64,000 bases of DNA, taken from positions 62,001-126,000 of the forward strand of contig NZ_FONQ01000001.1 of NCBI RefSeq assembly GCF_900112975.1. The letters are read 5' to 3'. The notes below the pieces were generated by a model. That model saw only the letters and a program-made list of their open reading frames with translations, was not told the origin of the DNA and did no database searches. The DNA is from Flavobacterium xueshanense (GTDB lineage Bacteria > Bacteroidota > Bacteroidia > Flavobacteriales > Flavobacteriaceae). A program made the translations under genes and the position numbers. Below, piece by piece: positions 16,659 to 26,490 of this stretch (position 1 is its first letter; the number at the start of each line of letters is the position of its first letter).

Positions 16659-17945
16659 TTAAAATGTTTTCGAAACTTTATCTATAGCTCGAATGGTAAA
16701 ATCTAAATCCTCATACGTTAATGCATCAGTAATAAACCACGTTTCATAAGCAGAAGGCGCAATATAAATTCCTTCCTGTAACAATCCGTGGAAGAATTTC
16801 TTGAACGTTTCGTTATCTCCTTTTGCTGCTGTTTGAAAATCAACAACCACAGCAGCATCAAAATGAACCGAAATCATTGAGCCAATGCTGTTGATTGTAA
16901 ATACAACATTATTAGCTTTTAACACTTTATCAATTCCTGCAGCCAAATACGCTGTTTTCTCTTCTAATCTTTGAAAAATAGAACGATCACTATTTAAGGC
17001 TTGTAACATCGCTAATCCTGCAGCCATTGCCAACGGATTTCCAGACAATGTTCCTGCCTGATAAACGGGACCTAACGGAGACAAATAATTCATGATTTCC
17101 GCACGAGCGGCAAAAGCGCCAACAGGTAATCCTCCACCAATTACTTTGCCGAAACAAACGATATCAGCTGTTACATTAAACAATTCCTGAACGCCACCAG
17201 CAGCGAGTCTGAATCCAGTCATTACCTCATCAAAAATCAATAGAATTCCGTTATCGGTACACAATTGGCGTAAGCCTTCCAAAAAGCCTTTATTAGGCGG
17301 TATACAACCCATATTCCCTGCAACAGGTTCTACGATTATCGCTGCAATTTCATTTTTATTTGCTTTGATTAAAGTGGCTACGTTTTCTAAATCATTGTAT
17401 TGTGCCAGCAAAGTATCCTTGGCCGTTCCTGCAGTTACTCCGGGACTGTTTGGTGAACCAAAAGTAATTGCTCCGCTTCCCGCCTGTATTAAAAACGAAT
17501 CCGAATGACCGTGATAGCATCCTGCAAATTTTATTATTTTATCTCTTTTGGTAAAACCGCGAGCCAGTCTTACAGCACTCATACAGGCTTCGGTACCGGA
17601 GTTTACAAATCTAATTTTATCAATATTTGGAACCATCGCCACAGCTAAAGCTGCAATTTGTGTTTCCAATTCTGTTGGCATTCCAAACGAGGTTCCTAAC
17701 TTCGCTTTCTCTATCACGGCTTGTACTACCGGTTCGTAGGCGTGTCCTAAAATCATTGGTCCCCACGAATTGATATAATCTATTAAGCGGTTGCCGTCTT
17801 CATCGTATAGATATGCACCTTTAGCACTTTTTACAAAAATTGGAGTTCCGCCTACTGCTTTAAATGCTCTTACCGGCGAATTCACGCCTCCTGGAATTAC
17901 TTTTTCTGCTTCAGCAAAAAGCTGACTACTTCTTTGATATAACAT
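16659..17945 (-). CDS. hemL: glutamate-1-semialdehyde 2,1-aminomutase
   Basis: The 428-residue PLP enzyme makes 5-aminolevulinate, the first dedicated tetrapyrrole precursor, from glutamate-1-semialdehyde. The N-terminal [13 protein letters not shown] motif, [15 protein letters not shown] and the catalytic lysine K267 (C-F-G-K-V-I-G-G-G) are all present, and length is typical. It stands alone among unrelated genes, 43 bp after the glucosaminidase gene. Heme supply may matter for the cytochrome and globins nearby, but no coregulation is shown. Confidence 0.98.
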   Translation of the reverse strand: MLYQRSSQLFAEAEKVIPGGVNSPVRAFKAVGGTPIFVKSAKGAYLYDEDGNRLIDYINSWGPMILGHAYEPVVQAVIEKAKLGTSFGMPTELETQIAALAVAMVPNIDKIRFVNSGTEACMSAVRLARGFTKRDKIIKFAGCYHGHSDSFLIQAGSGAITFGSPNSPGVTAGTAKDTLLAQYNDLENVATLIKANKNEIAAIIVEPVAGNMGCIPPNKGFLEGLRQLCTDNGILLIFDEVMTGFRLAAGGVQELFNVTADIVCFGKVIGGGLPVGAFAARAEIMNYLSPLGPVYQAGTLSGNPLAMAAGLAMLQALNSDRSIFQRLEEKTAYLAAGIDKVLKANNVVFTINSIGSMISVHFDAAVVVDFQTAAKGDNETFKKFFHGLLQEGIYIAPSAYETWFITDALTYEDLDFTIRAIDKVSKTF

Positions 17946-17988
17946 TTAAAATTTGGATTTTATATTTGATACATTTCAAAGAATAAAA

Positions 17989-18927
17989 CTATTGGTAAAT
18001 TTTCAACTGTTGTCCAATTGAAAGCGCATTCTCTACCAGATTGTTTTTTTCTTTTAACTCTTTAATCTCTAAATTAAATCTTTTTGAAATAGAATATAGC
18101 GTGTCTCCTTTTTGCACCACGTATGAAATCAGATTCTTATCTATATTTATTTTTGATTTTTTTGGTTCAATGTTTAAGTCTTCAATAATTTGATTGGGTT
18201 TCGAAACATAATCTACCTCTAAAACCTGATCATCATATTGATGCAATTTGTATCGTTGAATATATGATATCAGCTTATCCGGGTATTTTGGGTCTGTTGC
18301 ATAACCGGCTGCTTTAAGTCCTCTGGCCCAAGCCTTATAATCACCTTTTGAGAAATCAAATAATTTAGAATATCGACTTCTGCCAGTTAAAAACAGTGCG
18401 TGATCTTTGTAGGACTCCGATACATTGTCGTACTTCCTGAAGCATTCCTGAGCAGCGTCGTCATCGTGTTTTACACTTTCGCCGTTCCAGCCTTCATGGC
18501 ATTTTATACCAAAGTGATTATTAGCCGTTATTGCTAAATCTCCCCTTCCCGCACCAGATTCCAATATACCCTGAGCTAAAACAATACTTGCAGGAATACC
18601 ATAAACTTTCATGTTATCCATTGCAATATCTTTAAATTTAGTAATATAGTTAGCCACAACATCACTACTAACCACTGTTTGTGAAGTGGAGACAATTACT
18701 TCCGTTACCTGATTAGTGTATACTTGTTTGGGCGGATTTGTTGTAATCGGCTGTCTTACAGGTACCTTTGAAACTGCTGTTTTTGTACCAATTGTCTTTT
18801 TACCTGTACGAACTATTTCCGTTTTTGGTTTTAACGGCGCTTTTTTTGTTGTTGTAATAACTGGTTTTGTGGCATTACAGCCTACCATAGTTATCGTTAT
18901 AAGAATTAGTAGGATTTTTTTAAACAT
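17989..18927 (-). CDS. glucosaminidase-LysM lipoprotein
   Basis: The 312-residue lipoprotein (lipobox V-G-C17) has a low-complexity Lys/Thr/Val-rich linker, a GH73 glucosaminidase domain (about 95-235) with the catalytic glutamate in I-L-E-S-G-A-G, and a C-terminal LysM domain (about 267-311, V-Q-K-G-D-T-L-Y-S-I-S). It should cut N-acetylglucosaminyl bonds in peptidoglycan while anchored by LysM. It overlaps the next upstream gene by eight bases. Confidence 0.93.
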   Translation of the reverse strand: MFKKILLILITITMVGCNATKPVITTTKKAPLKPKTEIVRTGKKTIGTKTAVSKVPVRQPITTNPPKQVYTNQVTEVIVSTSQTVVSSDVVANYITKFKDIAMDNMKVYGIPASIVLAQGILESGAGRGDLAITANNHFGIKCHEGWNGESVKHDDDAAQECFRKYDNVSESYKDHALFLTGRSRYSKLFDFSKGDYKAWARGLKAAGYATDPKYPDKLISYIQRYKLHQYDDQVLEVDYVSKPNQIIEDLNIEPKKSKINIDKNLISYVVQKGDTLYSISKRFNLEIKELKEKNNLVENALSIGQQLKIYQ

Positions 18928-19816
18928 AGATATCTATTGTTGGTAATTGTTTGTTCTTTAATTTCATATTCATTCCCTGAATTCCCTGAATTCCACCAGT
19001 ATGAATAAGTAAAATTTTTGATTTTGCAGGAAAATAATTCTTTTTTATCAAGTCTATAACGCCAAAAACCATCTTTCCAGTATAAATTGGATCTAATGGA
19101 ATTTGATTTTCCAGATAAAAGTGATTTATAAACACAGTTAATTCTGCATTAACTTTCGCGTATCCACCAAAATGATAGTCCGTTAGTAACTCCCAATTAT
19201 CATTTTGGACAAAATTACGAATTTCCTCTTTTAAAAAATCACCTTTTAAAGCAGGAAATCCTAAAACTTTTTGGTGCGGTAAAACACTGTTAATAATTCC
19301 CGAAATAGTTCCGCCAGTCCCTACTGAACAACAGATGTAATCAAAATCAGCATCTTCCGAAGTTAGTATTTCCTCACATCCTTTGATAGCTAAATCATTT
19401 GTACCGCCTTCTGGAATGTGATAAAAACCCCCAAATTTTTGTTTTAAATTTTCTAAAAAAGAAACTTCGCTTTTTAAACGGTAGTCTTCTCTTGAAATAA
19501 ATTCCAATTGCATGCCACAATTTTGCGCAAATAATAAAGTGGGATTTTCAGAAACTTTACTGGCTAATTCATCTCCGCGAATAATCCCGATAGTTTTAAA
19601 TCCTTTTTCATTTCCGGCAAAAGCTACAGCGGCAATGTGATTCGAAAAAGCTCCTCCAAAAGTCAACAGCGTTTCTTGATTTTCTGCTTTCGCTTGAAGC
19701 AAATTATACTTCAGTTTTCTAAACTTATTACCCGAAACAAATGGATGGATCAAATCTTCCCTTTTAATTTGCACTGAAATAGAGTTTAGAAATGCTGTAA
19801 TTACCTTTTGATTCAA
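18920..19816 (-). CDS. 1-aminocyclopropane-1-carboxylate deaminase/D-cysteine desulfhydrase family
   Basis: A 298-residue fold type II PLP enzyme. The family motif G-N-K-F-R-K-L-K-Y holds the PLP-binding lysine K31. G-G-A-F-S-N-H and a G-T-G-G-T-I-S-G phosphate loop follow, and length is slightly below usual (about 300-330). Members act on ACC, D-cysteine or related D-amino acids; sequence alone does not choose. It shares an eight-base overlap with the glucosaminidase gene downstream. Confidence 0.88.
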   Translation of the reverse strand: MNQKVITAFLNSISVQIKREDLIHPFVSGNKFRKLKYNLLQAKAENQETLLTFGGAFSNHIAAVAFAGNEKGFKTIGIIRGDELASKVSENPTLLFAQNCGMQLEFISREDYRLKSEVSFLENLKQKFGGFYHIPEGGTNDLAIKGCEEILTSEDADFDYICCSVGTGGTISGIINSVLPHQKVLGFPALKGDFLKEEIRNFVQNDNWELLTDYHFGGYAKVNAELTVFINHFYLENQIPLDPIYTGKMVFGVIDLIKKNYFPAKSKILLIHTGGIQGIQGMNMKLKNKQLPTIDIYV

Positions 19817-19832
19817 ACTATTTTATTTTTTA

Positions 19833-19840
19833 CAAAGGTA
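19833..19840 (-). promoter_or_regulatory. -7 box for the ACC deaminase-like gene
   Basis: TACCTTTG on the minus strand, 17 bp before the ATG at 19816. It matches TAnnTTTG exactly. A TTG lies 23 bp further upstream, a little too far for a standard -33 box. Confidence 0.5.
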
Positions 19841-19855
19841 AAATTAATCTATTAT

Positions 19856-19886
19856 AAAAAATGCAACTTCTACAGATTGCATTTTT
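19856..19886 (-). terminator. terminator of the first T9SS paralogue
   Basis: AAAAAATGCAA (19856-19866) pairs with TTGCATTTTT (19877-19886). It is followed on the minus strand by a short T run. A nearly identical structure ends the paralogue at 22120, so the duplication included it. Confidence 0.7.
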
Positions 19887-19906
19887 GTGTTTCTCATTAT
19901 TGAATT

Positions 19907-21739
19907 TTAGTTTTTAATAATCACTTTTTTACCAACCACTAATTTGTCTTTCGTGGTCAATTTTACGATGTAAATTCCATCCCCTAAACCTGAAGTTGAA
20001 AATTTATACGAAGCATCAACCCCTAAATCTTTTTTAACAAAAATTAATTTACCCGCTACATCATATAAACCGCAGGTCTCAAGATCCATCAATAAAGGAT
20101 TATCGATTGTTAAATTTTTGGTTAAATTATTTTGAAAAATCATAAAACTCTCTTTGGCTGCCTCTTCAACTCCCAAAGTCGAGTTGCTTTTGAAGGTAAT
20201 TTCGAACTGAGTATTATTCTCTCCAGCCGGCAAATCTAATTCATGAAAGTCATTTTTAATATCGTAAAATAAATCTTTTACTTTATCGTGTAAGTAAACC
20301 GTATTTACTCCCGCGAAGTTAATTATTTCTTTTACTGTAATTTTATAATTAGCTGCTTTATCATTTCTAAAACCAATGGGGATTTTTTTATCAATGTCAA
20401 AATTTATTGCATTAATAACAAAATCTGTCCCTTCTAAAACAAAGTAAACATCTGCCGGCGTACTGTCACTCGAAGACATTGCATCCATCCCGCGATCAAT
20501 GCCATCAGTCGCTTCAGGAATTAAGGTCAAAGCCAATTGACGCACGCCTTGATTGTTCATCAACGTATTTAATTTTATTTGTGGAGTAGGTGCTAAACTC
20601 ACTGACGAATAATCAAATCCTGATACAGATTGTACTTTAGCCATATAACCAGTATTGCTTTTTGGTGTAATAATATTTCCCGCGAACTTAGCTAATGAGC
20701 TGCTTGGTCCTTCTTTGGCAAACACTCTATAACTGTTTTTCATTTGAACAAAACCGTTTGCTTTACCATCGATTAAGAAACCTTGACCAATTGGCGAAAA
20801 ACGTCTTTCATAATTTTTTCCTGATGCGCCTGCTGATCCTTCATTTCCAGAACCATCATACGAATAAAAGGTTGCAGAAACATAAGTTCCTGCGCTTCCC
20901 AAAGTACCAGGAGCAAAAGCCCCATAACCTCCTTTATAATCCGCTATAAAGTGAGAATTAACCGTTGGATCTTGCTCCCAAAAATAAGCAATCGCGGTGC
21001 AATTTGTTTCGCCAAGTAAAAAAGCGGATAAGTCAATTGCTGATGGATACGGATTTCCTGTCAAAGTAAATTGCTCAATTGCAACGGGTATTGCAATAAT
21101 GCCATCATTCGGTTTTCCTCTAAAATCATAGCGCTGTTTACTTCCCGGATTGTTCTGAATCCCGTTTACTGTTGTCGCATTTGTTCCCGAAGTTCCTTTC
21201 ATTGTAAATCCTTCTCCAGCATTCAAACTGGAATTAGCTCCTACCTGAAACCAACTTGAGTAATTCGATGAAATGGTTAATTTATTTATCCAGTATGGGG
21301 CTATCGCAAATGGACTGGCGGTGCCATTATAATTATTCATTGCTAAAGGTGTTGAACTAACACTAGAAGTCAAATCGACAATATCTTTAAGTTGTGTAAT
21401 TCCAAAAGGAGAATTTCCTACAGTAGCATTAGTTCCTCCCACTGGAGAACACCAGTAATCATATTGAAAATTATTAGTTGTTCCTTCCTGAAAAACAGAT
21501 AAACTACCCAATCCTTTGTTTGTGCCAGCTGAAGTTAATCCTTGCAAAAGCTGTCCATTTTCCCTCAAATAAAAATTGCTGGTAGCCGCGTTTAGCTCTA
21601 ATTGTTGGTTAATAAAAACAACTTCGTTACTGGCAAAAACGTAACTATTGGGACTTATATACATCTGGGCACTAACATTGTTCTGAATTAAAATTCCAGT
21701 CACAATAAGCAGTGCTTTTTTAAGTATTTTTGAGTTCAT
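19907..21739 (-). CDS. T9SS-secreted surface protein, paralogue A
   Basis: A 610-residue exported protein (signal ending N-V-S-A-Q) with a type A-like T9SS C-terminal domain (about 525-610: L-L-M-D-L-E-T-C-G-L-Y-D-V-A-G-K and G-I-Y-I-V-K-L). The central part repeats short Asn/Ser/Gly-rich strands with N-P-Y-P-S-A-I-D-L motifs seen in large flavobacterial surface proteins. It would be exported by Sec, moved across the outer membrane by T9SS and attached or released. Residues after about 373 are almost identical to paralogue B, while the first part is more diverged. No substrate or partner is known. Confidence 0.85.
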   Translation of the reverse strand: MNSKILKKALLIVTGILIQNNVSAQMYISPNSYVFASNEVVFINQQLELNAATSNFYLRENGQLLQGLTSAGTNKGLGSLSVFQEGTTNNFQYDYWCSPVGGTNATVGNSPFGITQLKDIVDLTSSVSSTPLAMNNYNGTASPFAIAPYWINKLTISSNYSSWFQVGANSSLNAGEGFTMKGTSGTNATTVNGIQNNPGSKQRYDFRGKPNDGIIAIPVAIEQFTLTGNPYPSAIDLSAFLLGETNCTAIAYFWEQDPTVNSHFIADYKGGYGAFAPGTLGSAGTYVSATFYSYDGSGNEGSAGASGKNYERRFSPIGQGFLIDGKANGFVQMKNSYRVFAKEGPSSSLAKFAGNIITPKSNTGYMAKVQSVSGFDYSSVSLAPTPQIKLNTLMNNQGVRQLALTLIPEATDGIDRGMDAMSSSDSTPADVYFVLEGTDFVINAINFDIDKKIPIGFRNDKAANYKITVKEIINFAGVNTVYLHDKVKDLFYDIKNDFHELDLPAGENNTQFEITFKSNSTLGVEEAAKESFMIFQNNLTKNLTIDNPLLMDLETCGLYDVAGKLIFVKKDLGVDASYKFSTSGLGDGIYIVKLTTKDKLVVGKKVIIKN

Positions 21740-22170
21740 AAGCGTATGGATTAAGTTAATTTATAAAAATCAATTATTCCTTTAATACTTTATGGTTTTA
21801 AATTAAATCAAAAAGTTTGAAGACTTAAAATGAAAGTATTAAGATTAAAAATTACTTTTTGTAACCTTTTTAGTCCTCTTTTTACAGAAGTAAATCTGAT
21901 AATTAATATTATTATATAAATCTACAAAAAAAAGACAATAGCAAAGAGCAATATTACCGACAAAAAGTATAAAAAATCGTTTAAATACATCTTTTGCAAT
22001 ATATTATATATAATTTCTTATATAATTAAATTTTAAAAGTAAGGTGAAATAATGACAATTCTTAGGGAACTGTTTTTTAACAAAAAAAGAATTAACTTTC
22101 GGAGATCAATACTTTTTATAAAAAATGCAACCCCTACAGATTGCATTTTTTTGTTTCTCATTTCTGAATT
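21740..22170. other. AT-rich gap between paralogous T9SS genes
   Basis: No reading frame of note. The stretch contains the paralogue B terminator (about 22120-22152) and otherwise only AT-rich sequence. It should carry the promoter of paralogue A, but no clear -7/-33 pair was seen. Confidence 0.5.
22120..22152 (-). terminator. terminator of the second T9SS paralogue
   Basis: AAAAAATGCAA (22120-22130) and TTGCATTTTTTT (22141-22152) form the same stem as at 19856, with two base differences in the loop. On the minus strand a T run follows. Confidence 0.65.
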
Positions 22171-24006
22171 TTAGTTTTTAATAATCACTTTTTTACCAAC
22201 CATTAATTTGTCTTTCGTGGTCAATTTTACGATGTAAATTCCATCCCCTAAACCTGAAGTTGAAAATTTGTACGAAACATCAACCCCTAAATCTTTTTTA
22301 ACAAAAATTAATTTACCCGCTACATCGTATAAACCGCAGGTCTCAAGATCCATCAATAAAGGATTATCGATTGTTAAATTATTCATTAAATTATTTTGAA
22401 AAATAATAAAACTCTCCCTGGCTGCCTCTTCAACTCCCAAAGTTGAGTTGCTTTTGAAGGTAATTTCGAACTGAGTATTATTCTCTCCAGCCGGTAAATC
22501 TAATTCATGAAAGTCATTTTTAATATCATAAAATAAATCTTTTACTTTATCGTGTAAGTAAACCGTATTTACTCCCGTGAAGTTAACTATTTCTTTTACT
22601 GTAATTTTATAATTAGCTGCTTTATCATTTCTAAAACCAATGGGGATTTTTTTATCAATGTCAAAATTTATTGCATTAATAACAAAATCTGTCTCTTCTA
22701 AAACAAAGTAAACATCTGCCGGTGTAGTATCACTCGAAGACATGGCATCCATCCCGCGATCAATGCCATCAGTCGCTTCAGGAATCAAGGCCAAGGCCAA
22801 TTGCCGCACTCCTTGATTGTTCATCAACGCATTGAATTTTATTTGTGGAGTAGGTGCTAAACTTACTGTTGTATAATCAAATCCTGATACAGATTGAATT
22901 GTATTTAAATAGCCTGACGTATTTTTTGTTTTATTTTGATTTGCATTCTTTTCAAATTGATTATAATTTAGTGAACCTTCCTTAACGAAAACTCTGTAAC
23001 TATTTTTCATCTCTACAACTCCGTTAGCCGATCCATCAATTAGAAAACCTTGCCCAACGGGACAAAAACGTCTTTCATACGTTCCTCCTGTCCCTGCAGC
23101 AGTGACTTCATTCCCCGAACCATCATACGAATAAAAAGTTGCCGGAACATAAAGCCCCATGCTAGCGGGTGTGCCAGGAGAAAAAGCGCCATATCCCCCT
23201 TTGTAATCCGCAATGTAATGTGAATTTACCAGCTTATCCTGTTCCCAGAAATAAGCGATACCAGTGCTATTAGTAGCTCCAATTAAAAAAGCAGATAAAT
23301 CGATGGCTGAAGGATACGGATTTCCCGTCAGTGTAAATTGTTCAATGCCAACTGGAATAGAAATAGTTCCGTCATTTGGTTTTCCTCTAAAATCATAACG
23401 TTGTTTATTCCCGGGATTATTTAAAACCCCATTTACGTTAGTTGCATTGGTTCCTGAAGTTCCTTTCATGGTAAAACCTTCTCCTGCATTCAAGTTTGAG
23501 CTGGAACCCACTTGATGCCAAGCGGAATAACCTGCTGTAGCTATTAATTTATTAATCCAGTAAGGTGCAATTGCAAATGGACTAGCGGTACCATTATAAT
23601 TATTTGCAGCTAAAATAGTTGGATCATTACTGCTAGTCAAAGTAACAATATCTTTAAATTGTGTAATTCCAAACGGTGCATTCCCAGCACTGACTACATT
23701 TCCTCCTACAGGAGAACACCAGTAATTAAATTGAAAATTATTAGTAGTTCCTTCCTGAAAAACAGATAAGTTACCCAGTCCTTTATTCGCCCCAGCTGTT
23801 GTAGTACCTTGAAGCAGCTGCCCATCTTGCCGCAAATAAAAATTACTTGTTGTAGCATTTAACTCCACATCTTGCGCTACATACACTACTTCGTTGTTTA
23901 CAAAGACATCTGTATTTGCACTTACAAACAGTTGCGCATTTACATGGCTATGAAATAAAAAACCTGCAAAAAACAGGCAGAATCGATAAAGTATTTTTGC
24001 ATTCAT
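22171..24006 (-). CDS. T9SS-secreted surface protein, paralogue B
   Basis: A 611-residue paralogue of the gene 430 bp downstream in the minus direction. Signal peptide (F-H-S-H-V-N-A-Q), then the same N-P-Y-P-S-A-I-D-L repeats and a type A-like T9SS sorting domain at the end. The carboxyl halves differ at only about twenty residues. The amino halves diverge moderately, with insertions near residues 345-375. This mosaic suggests gene conversion or a recent partial duplication. The first codons M-N-A-K-I-L give a usual ATG. Role unknown. Confidence 0.85.
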   Translation of the reverse strand: MNAKILYRFCLFFAGFLFHSHVNAQLFVSANTDVFVNNEVVYVAQDVELNATTSNFYLRQDGQLLQGTTTAGANKGLGNLSVFQEGTTNNFQFNYWCSPVGGNVVSAGNAPFGITQFKDIVTLTSSNDPTILAANNYNGTASPFAIAPYWINKLIATAGYSAWHQVGSSSNLNAGEGFTMKGTSGTNATNVNGVLNNPGNKQRYDFRGKPNDGTISIPVGIEQFTLTGNPYPSAIDLSAFLIGATNSTGIAYFWEQDKLVNSHYIADYKGGYGAFSPGTPASMGLYVPATFYSYDGSGNEVTAAGTGGTYERRFCPVGQGFLIDGSANGVVEMKNSYRVFVKEGSLNYNQFEKNANQNKTKNTSGYLNTIQSVSGFDYTTVSLAPTPQIKFNALMNNQGVRQLALALIPEATDGIDRGMDAMSSSDTTPADVYFVLEETDFVINAINFDIDKKIPIGFRNDKAANYKITVKEIVNFTGVNTVYLHDKVKDLFYDIKNDFHELDLPAGENNTQFEITFKSNSTLGVEEAARESFIIFQNNLMNNLTIDNPLLMDLETCGLYDVAGKLIFVKKDLGVDVSYKFSTSGLGDGIYIVKLTTKDKLMVGKKVIIKN

Positions 24007-24482
24007 GGACAGTTGAATTTAATCAATTTATAATTTTTTAACAGTAACTTAATTACATCTAATATGTAAAATATCCTTAATAATAAACAATGAAGGTATT
24101 ATAATACCAACTAAATTCAGATTGGTTTATAATCCCACTTTTCAGAAAACTAAAACCAATATCTGAATATTTTAGCTTTTGTTAAAAAAAAAATAGTTTT
24201 ACCTCCAGGGCAAATACTTTGAAAAAGCTCAATATATCGTTGAAATACGTTTTTTTATCCTTAAATAGATAATTTAGCACGTTATTTTTATTACTACAAA
24301 ATAAAAAAACAGCGAAATGTAAAAATAAAACTACCTCAAAAATCTAACTTTACTTCTATACTAAAAATAAAAACTGGCAAAAACACCAACTATTTGAAAT
24401 ACTTTTACATATATTGCCTAGTGTGTTTATAAATTTTTCCAATTAAAATCTAAAATCAAATTTATCTTTTTTTGCAACACTA
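24007..24482. other. AT-rich gap without a recognised gene
   Basis: No coding frame, RNA or named motif was found. It lies between the paralogue B start and the decayed DUF3494 gene, both on the minus strand, and should hold the paralogue B promoter. An imperfect inverted pair (ATTGGTTT near 24121 and AAAACCAAT near 24150) is the only structure noted. Confidence 0.45.
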
Positions 24483-26078
24483 TTATCTAATACTCATTAT
24501 GGTTAAAATTCTATTTTTCAGAATTATTGCATCTGAATTAATTTCCCATCTAATGTCAATATTTTGCCCCGAAGAAACCGCAGCAATTGCCTGTAAAGAA
24601 ATTGATCCAGTATTCAAATTACTTGCGCAAGTTCTACTCGAGTTAGGGCACTACAACTCAATTTTGATAAATACTTAGCGTTGCTAATGCTTTGCTGGTG
24701 ATCGCTACAGTAGTACTAGCAGGTTTAAATAAAGAGCCATTCGCGCTGGAATATTCAAAACCTGAAATATCGCCTAATTTTGTACCTATATCCCCAGTCA
24801 AATAAGAATTTGCATTGTTACTAACTGCACCGTTACTAGTGAATCTAACAAAAGTAGCTGATGTACCGAAGTCAAGATAAGAGCAGCTTAAGGGCATATA
24901 CGCTGTTCCGGGACCAAAACTAATAGCCCCTGTTGTTGCGAATAATCTACCTTCAAAAGTTCCATTAGCGCCCATAAAAACGACTCCCTTATTAGCAATG
25001 ATAGTTCCTTTCAATACAGTTGAAGCGGAAATAGAGACGGCTCTTTCTACGACCCAAAATACGTTACATGCTGAGGCACCGTTTGTCAATACAATATTAG
25101 TTGCTGACCCTGTAGTTAAAGCTCTTCCAATTTTTAAAATAAACCTGCATTGGGATTTCCTTGCGCATTTAAAGTTAAAGTTCCTGCAACAGATGCTGCA
25201 GCTCCTATTGCATACACTCCGGCAATTAAAATCTCGCCACTACCAAAAGAAGGTGCATGAATGGTATTGGTGGTAGGAACAATTATCAATTGATCGTATG
25301 CCGTTTTTAAATCTAATTTGCCTTGTGCCGTATTTACTGATCTGGAAGTATAGCTGGAAGGTATACTATATTGACCATTAAACATAACCAGATACGTTCC
25401 AGCCACAGGAGTCAATAACATTCCTGGAATTACAACAGCGGTATTTATATTAGTTTCTATCTCCTCCGTTGCATTAACCGAATTAAAATTATCTGAATTG
25501 GCCAGTACAAAAGCTATAGTTGCTAATTGTGTCGTATTTGTCCCAATTGCTGCAGTTGGAGCCAAAGGTATTCCTGTAAAGGTTGCCGAATCTGAAAAAA
25601 CTAACTTTCCGGTTCCAGTCTCATCAGTCAATGAATTCTGTATTTGTACTGAAGTTGTACTTCCAGTTTCCGTTCCGTACAAAGTTCCAGAACGGGGCAA
25701 CGTGACGTCTGTTAATCCAGTAGTTGTAATTATAGTTGCACATGCTCCCGGTAGAGCAAGCGTTGACCCGTTACTATTGACTATTCCAATTCCCCCATTT
25801 ATTGGCAAAACTAAACCTGTAATAAAATCTTTCCAACGCAAATCATAAAAATAAAAAATTGATGTGTTAGTGTTGTAAATAAGAAGTTCTGTAGTAGGCG
25901 AACTAATAGCATCTCTCTGCACTGTAGTCAGATGCGGCATCAAAAATCCTTTATCGGTAAAATAAACATCCAGAACTGCTGATGCTTCGGGATTACTAGT
26001 ACATATTCCTACTTGTGCACTGCTCATTTCTGAAATTAGAAGGAATAAAACATATAAAAACAGGGTATTATTCCTCAT
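24483..26078 (-). pseudogene. decayed DUF3494 (ice-binding-like) gene
   Basis: Read in three frames, this stretch matches the intact neighbour at 26491 along its whole length. From 26078 an open frame covers the signal and N-terminal region and stops at 25134, where a one-base loss shifts the frame. The next frame continues the DUF3494 part from there to about 24675, where a glycine codon equivalent has become TGA. About ten bases further a one-base insertion shifts the frame again. The last frame ends at 24483 with a C-terminus (G-S-I-S-L-Q-A-I-A and R-I-L-T-I-M-S-I-R) equal in form to the intact copy. So at least three lesions exist. It may still give a secreted N-terminal fragment, but not an ice-binding-like protein. 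Confidence 0.85.
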
Positions 26079-26490
26079 TTGTCTAAATTATTAATACTTT
26101 AAAAACAATATATTTTGTAATTTGACAACTCATTTTTTAATTTTACAGCATCAAAATGTACTGTCATTACACTTTTGAAATATGTCACTTTAGGCCTGTA
26201 AAAAACAATATTGATTACATAAAAGTTACCCGCTGGGTACTCTTATTCAAAATATCATTACAGGTGTTTTTATGCATTAAAAAAAAGGAATAAAAAATGT
26301 ATCGATAACCGTTATTACTAACAACTTCTTACTTCTCAATACCTTTTTCTAACAAAAATTGCTCGAACTCACGAAAATTATAATTACAAACTAATTACAA
26401 CCAACGCGTTATCATTATTCATTTTCTATTTAAAAAAAAACTCTTCAACAAGATTTAAAAAAATATTTATACATAGCACCACCGTAAAAA
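26079..26490. other. AT-rich gap between DUF3494 copies
   Basis: No gene is supported. The stretch presumably contained the promoter of the decayed copy. I saw no strong inverted repeat or TAnnTTTG with a proper -33 box. Confidence 0.45.

Noticed and set aside
24007..24482. Inverted pair ATTGGTTT/AAAACCAAT as a terminator
   Set aside because: Spacing of about 25 bases and no T run in the right direction for a gene end.
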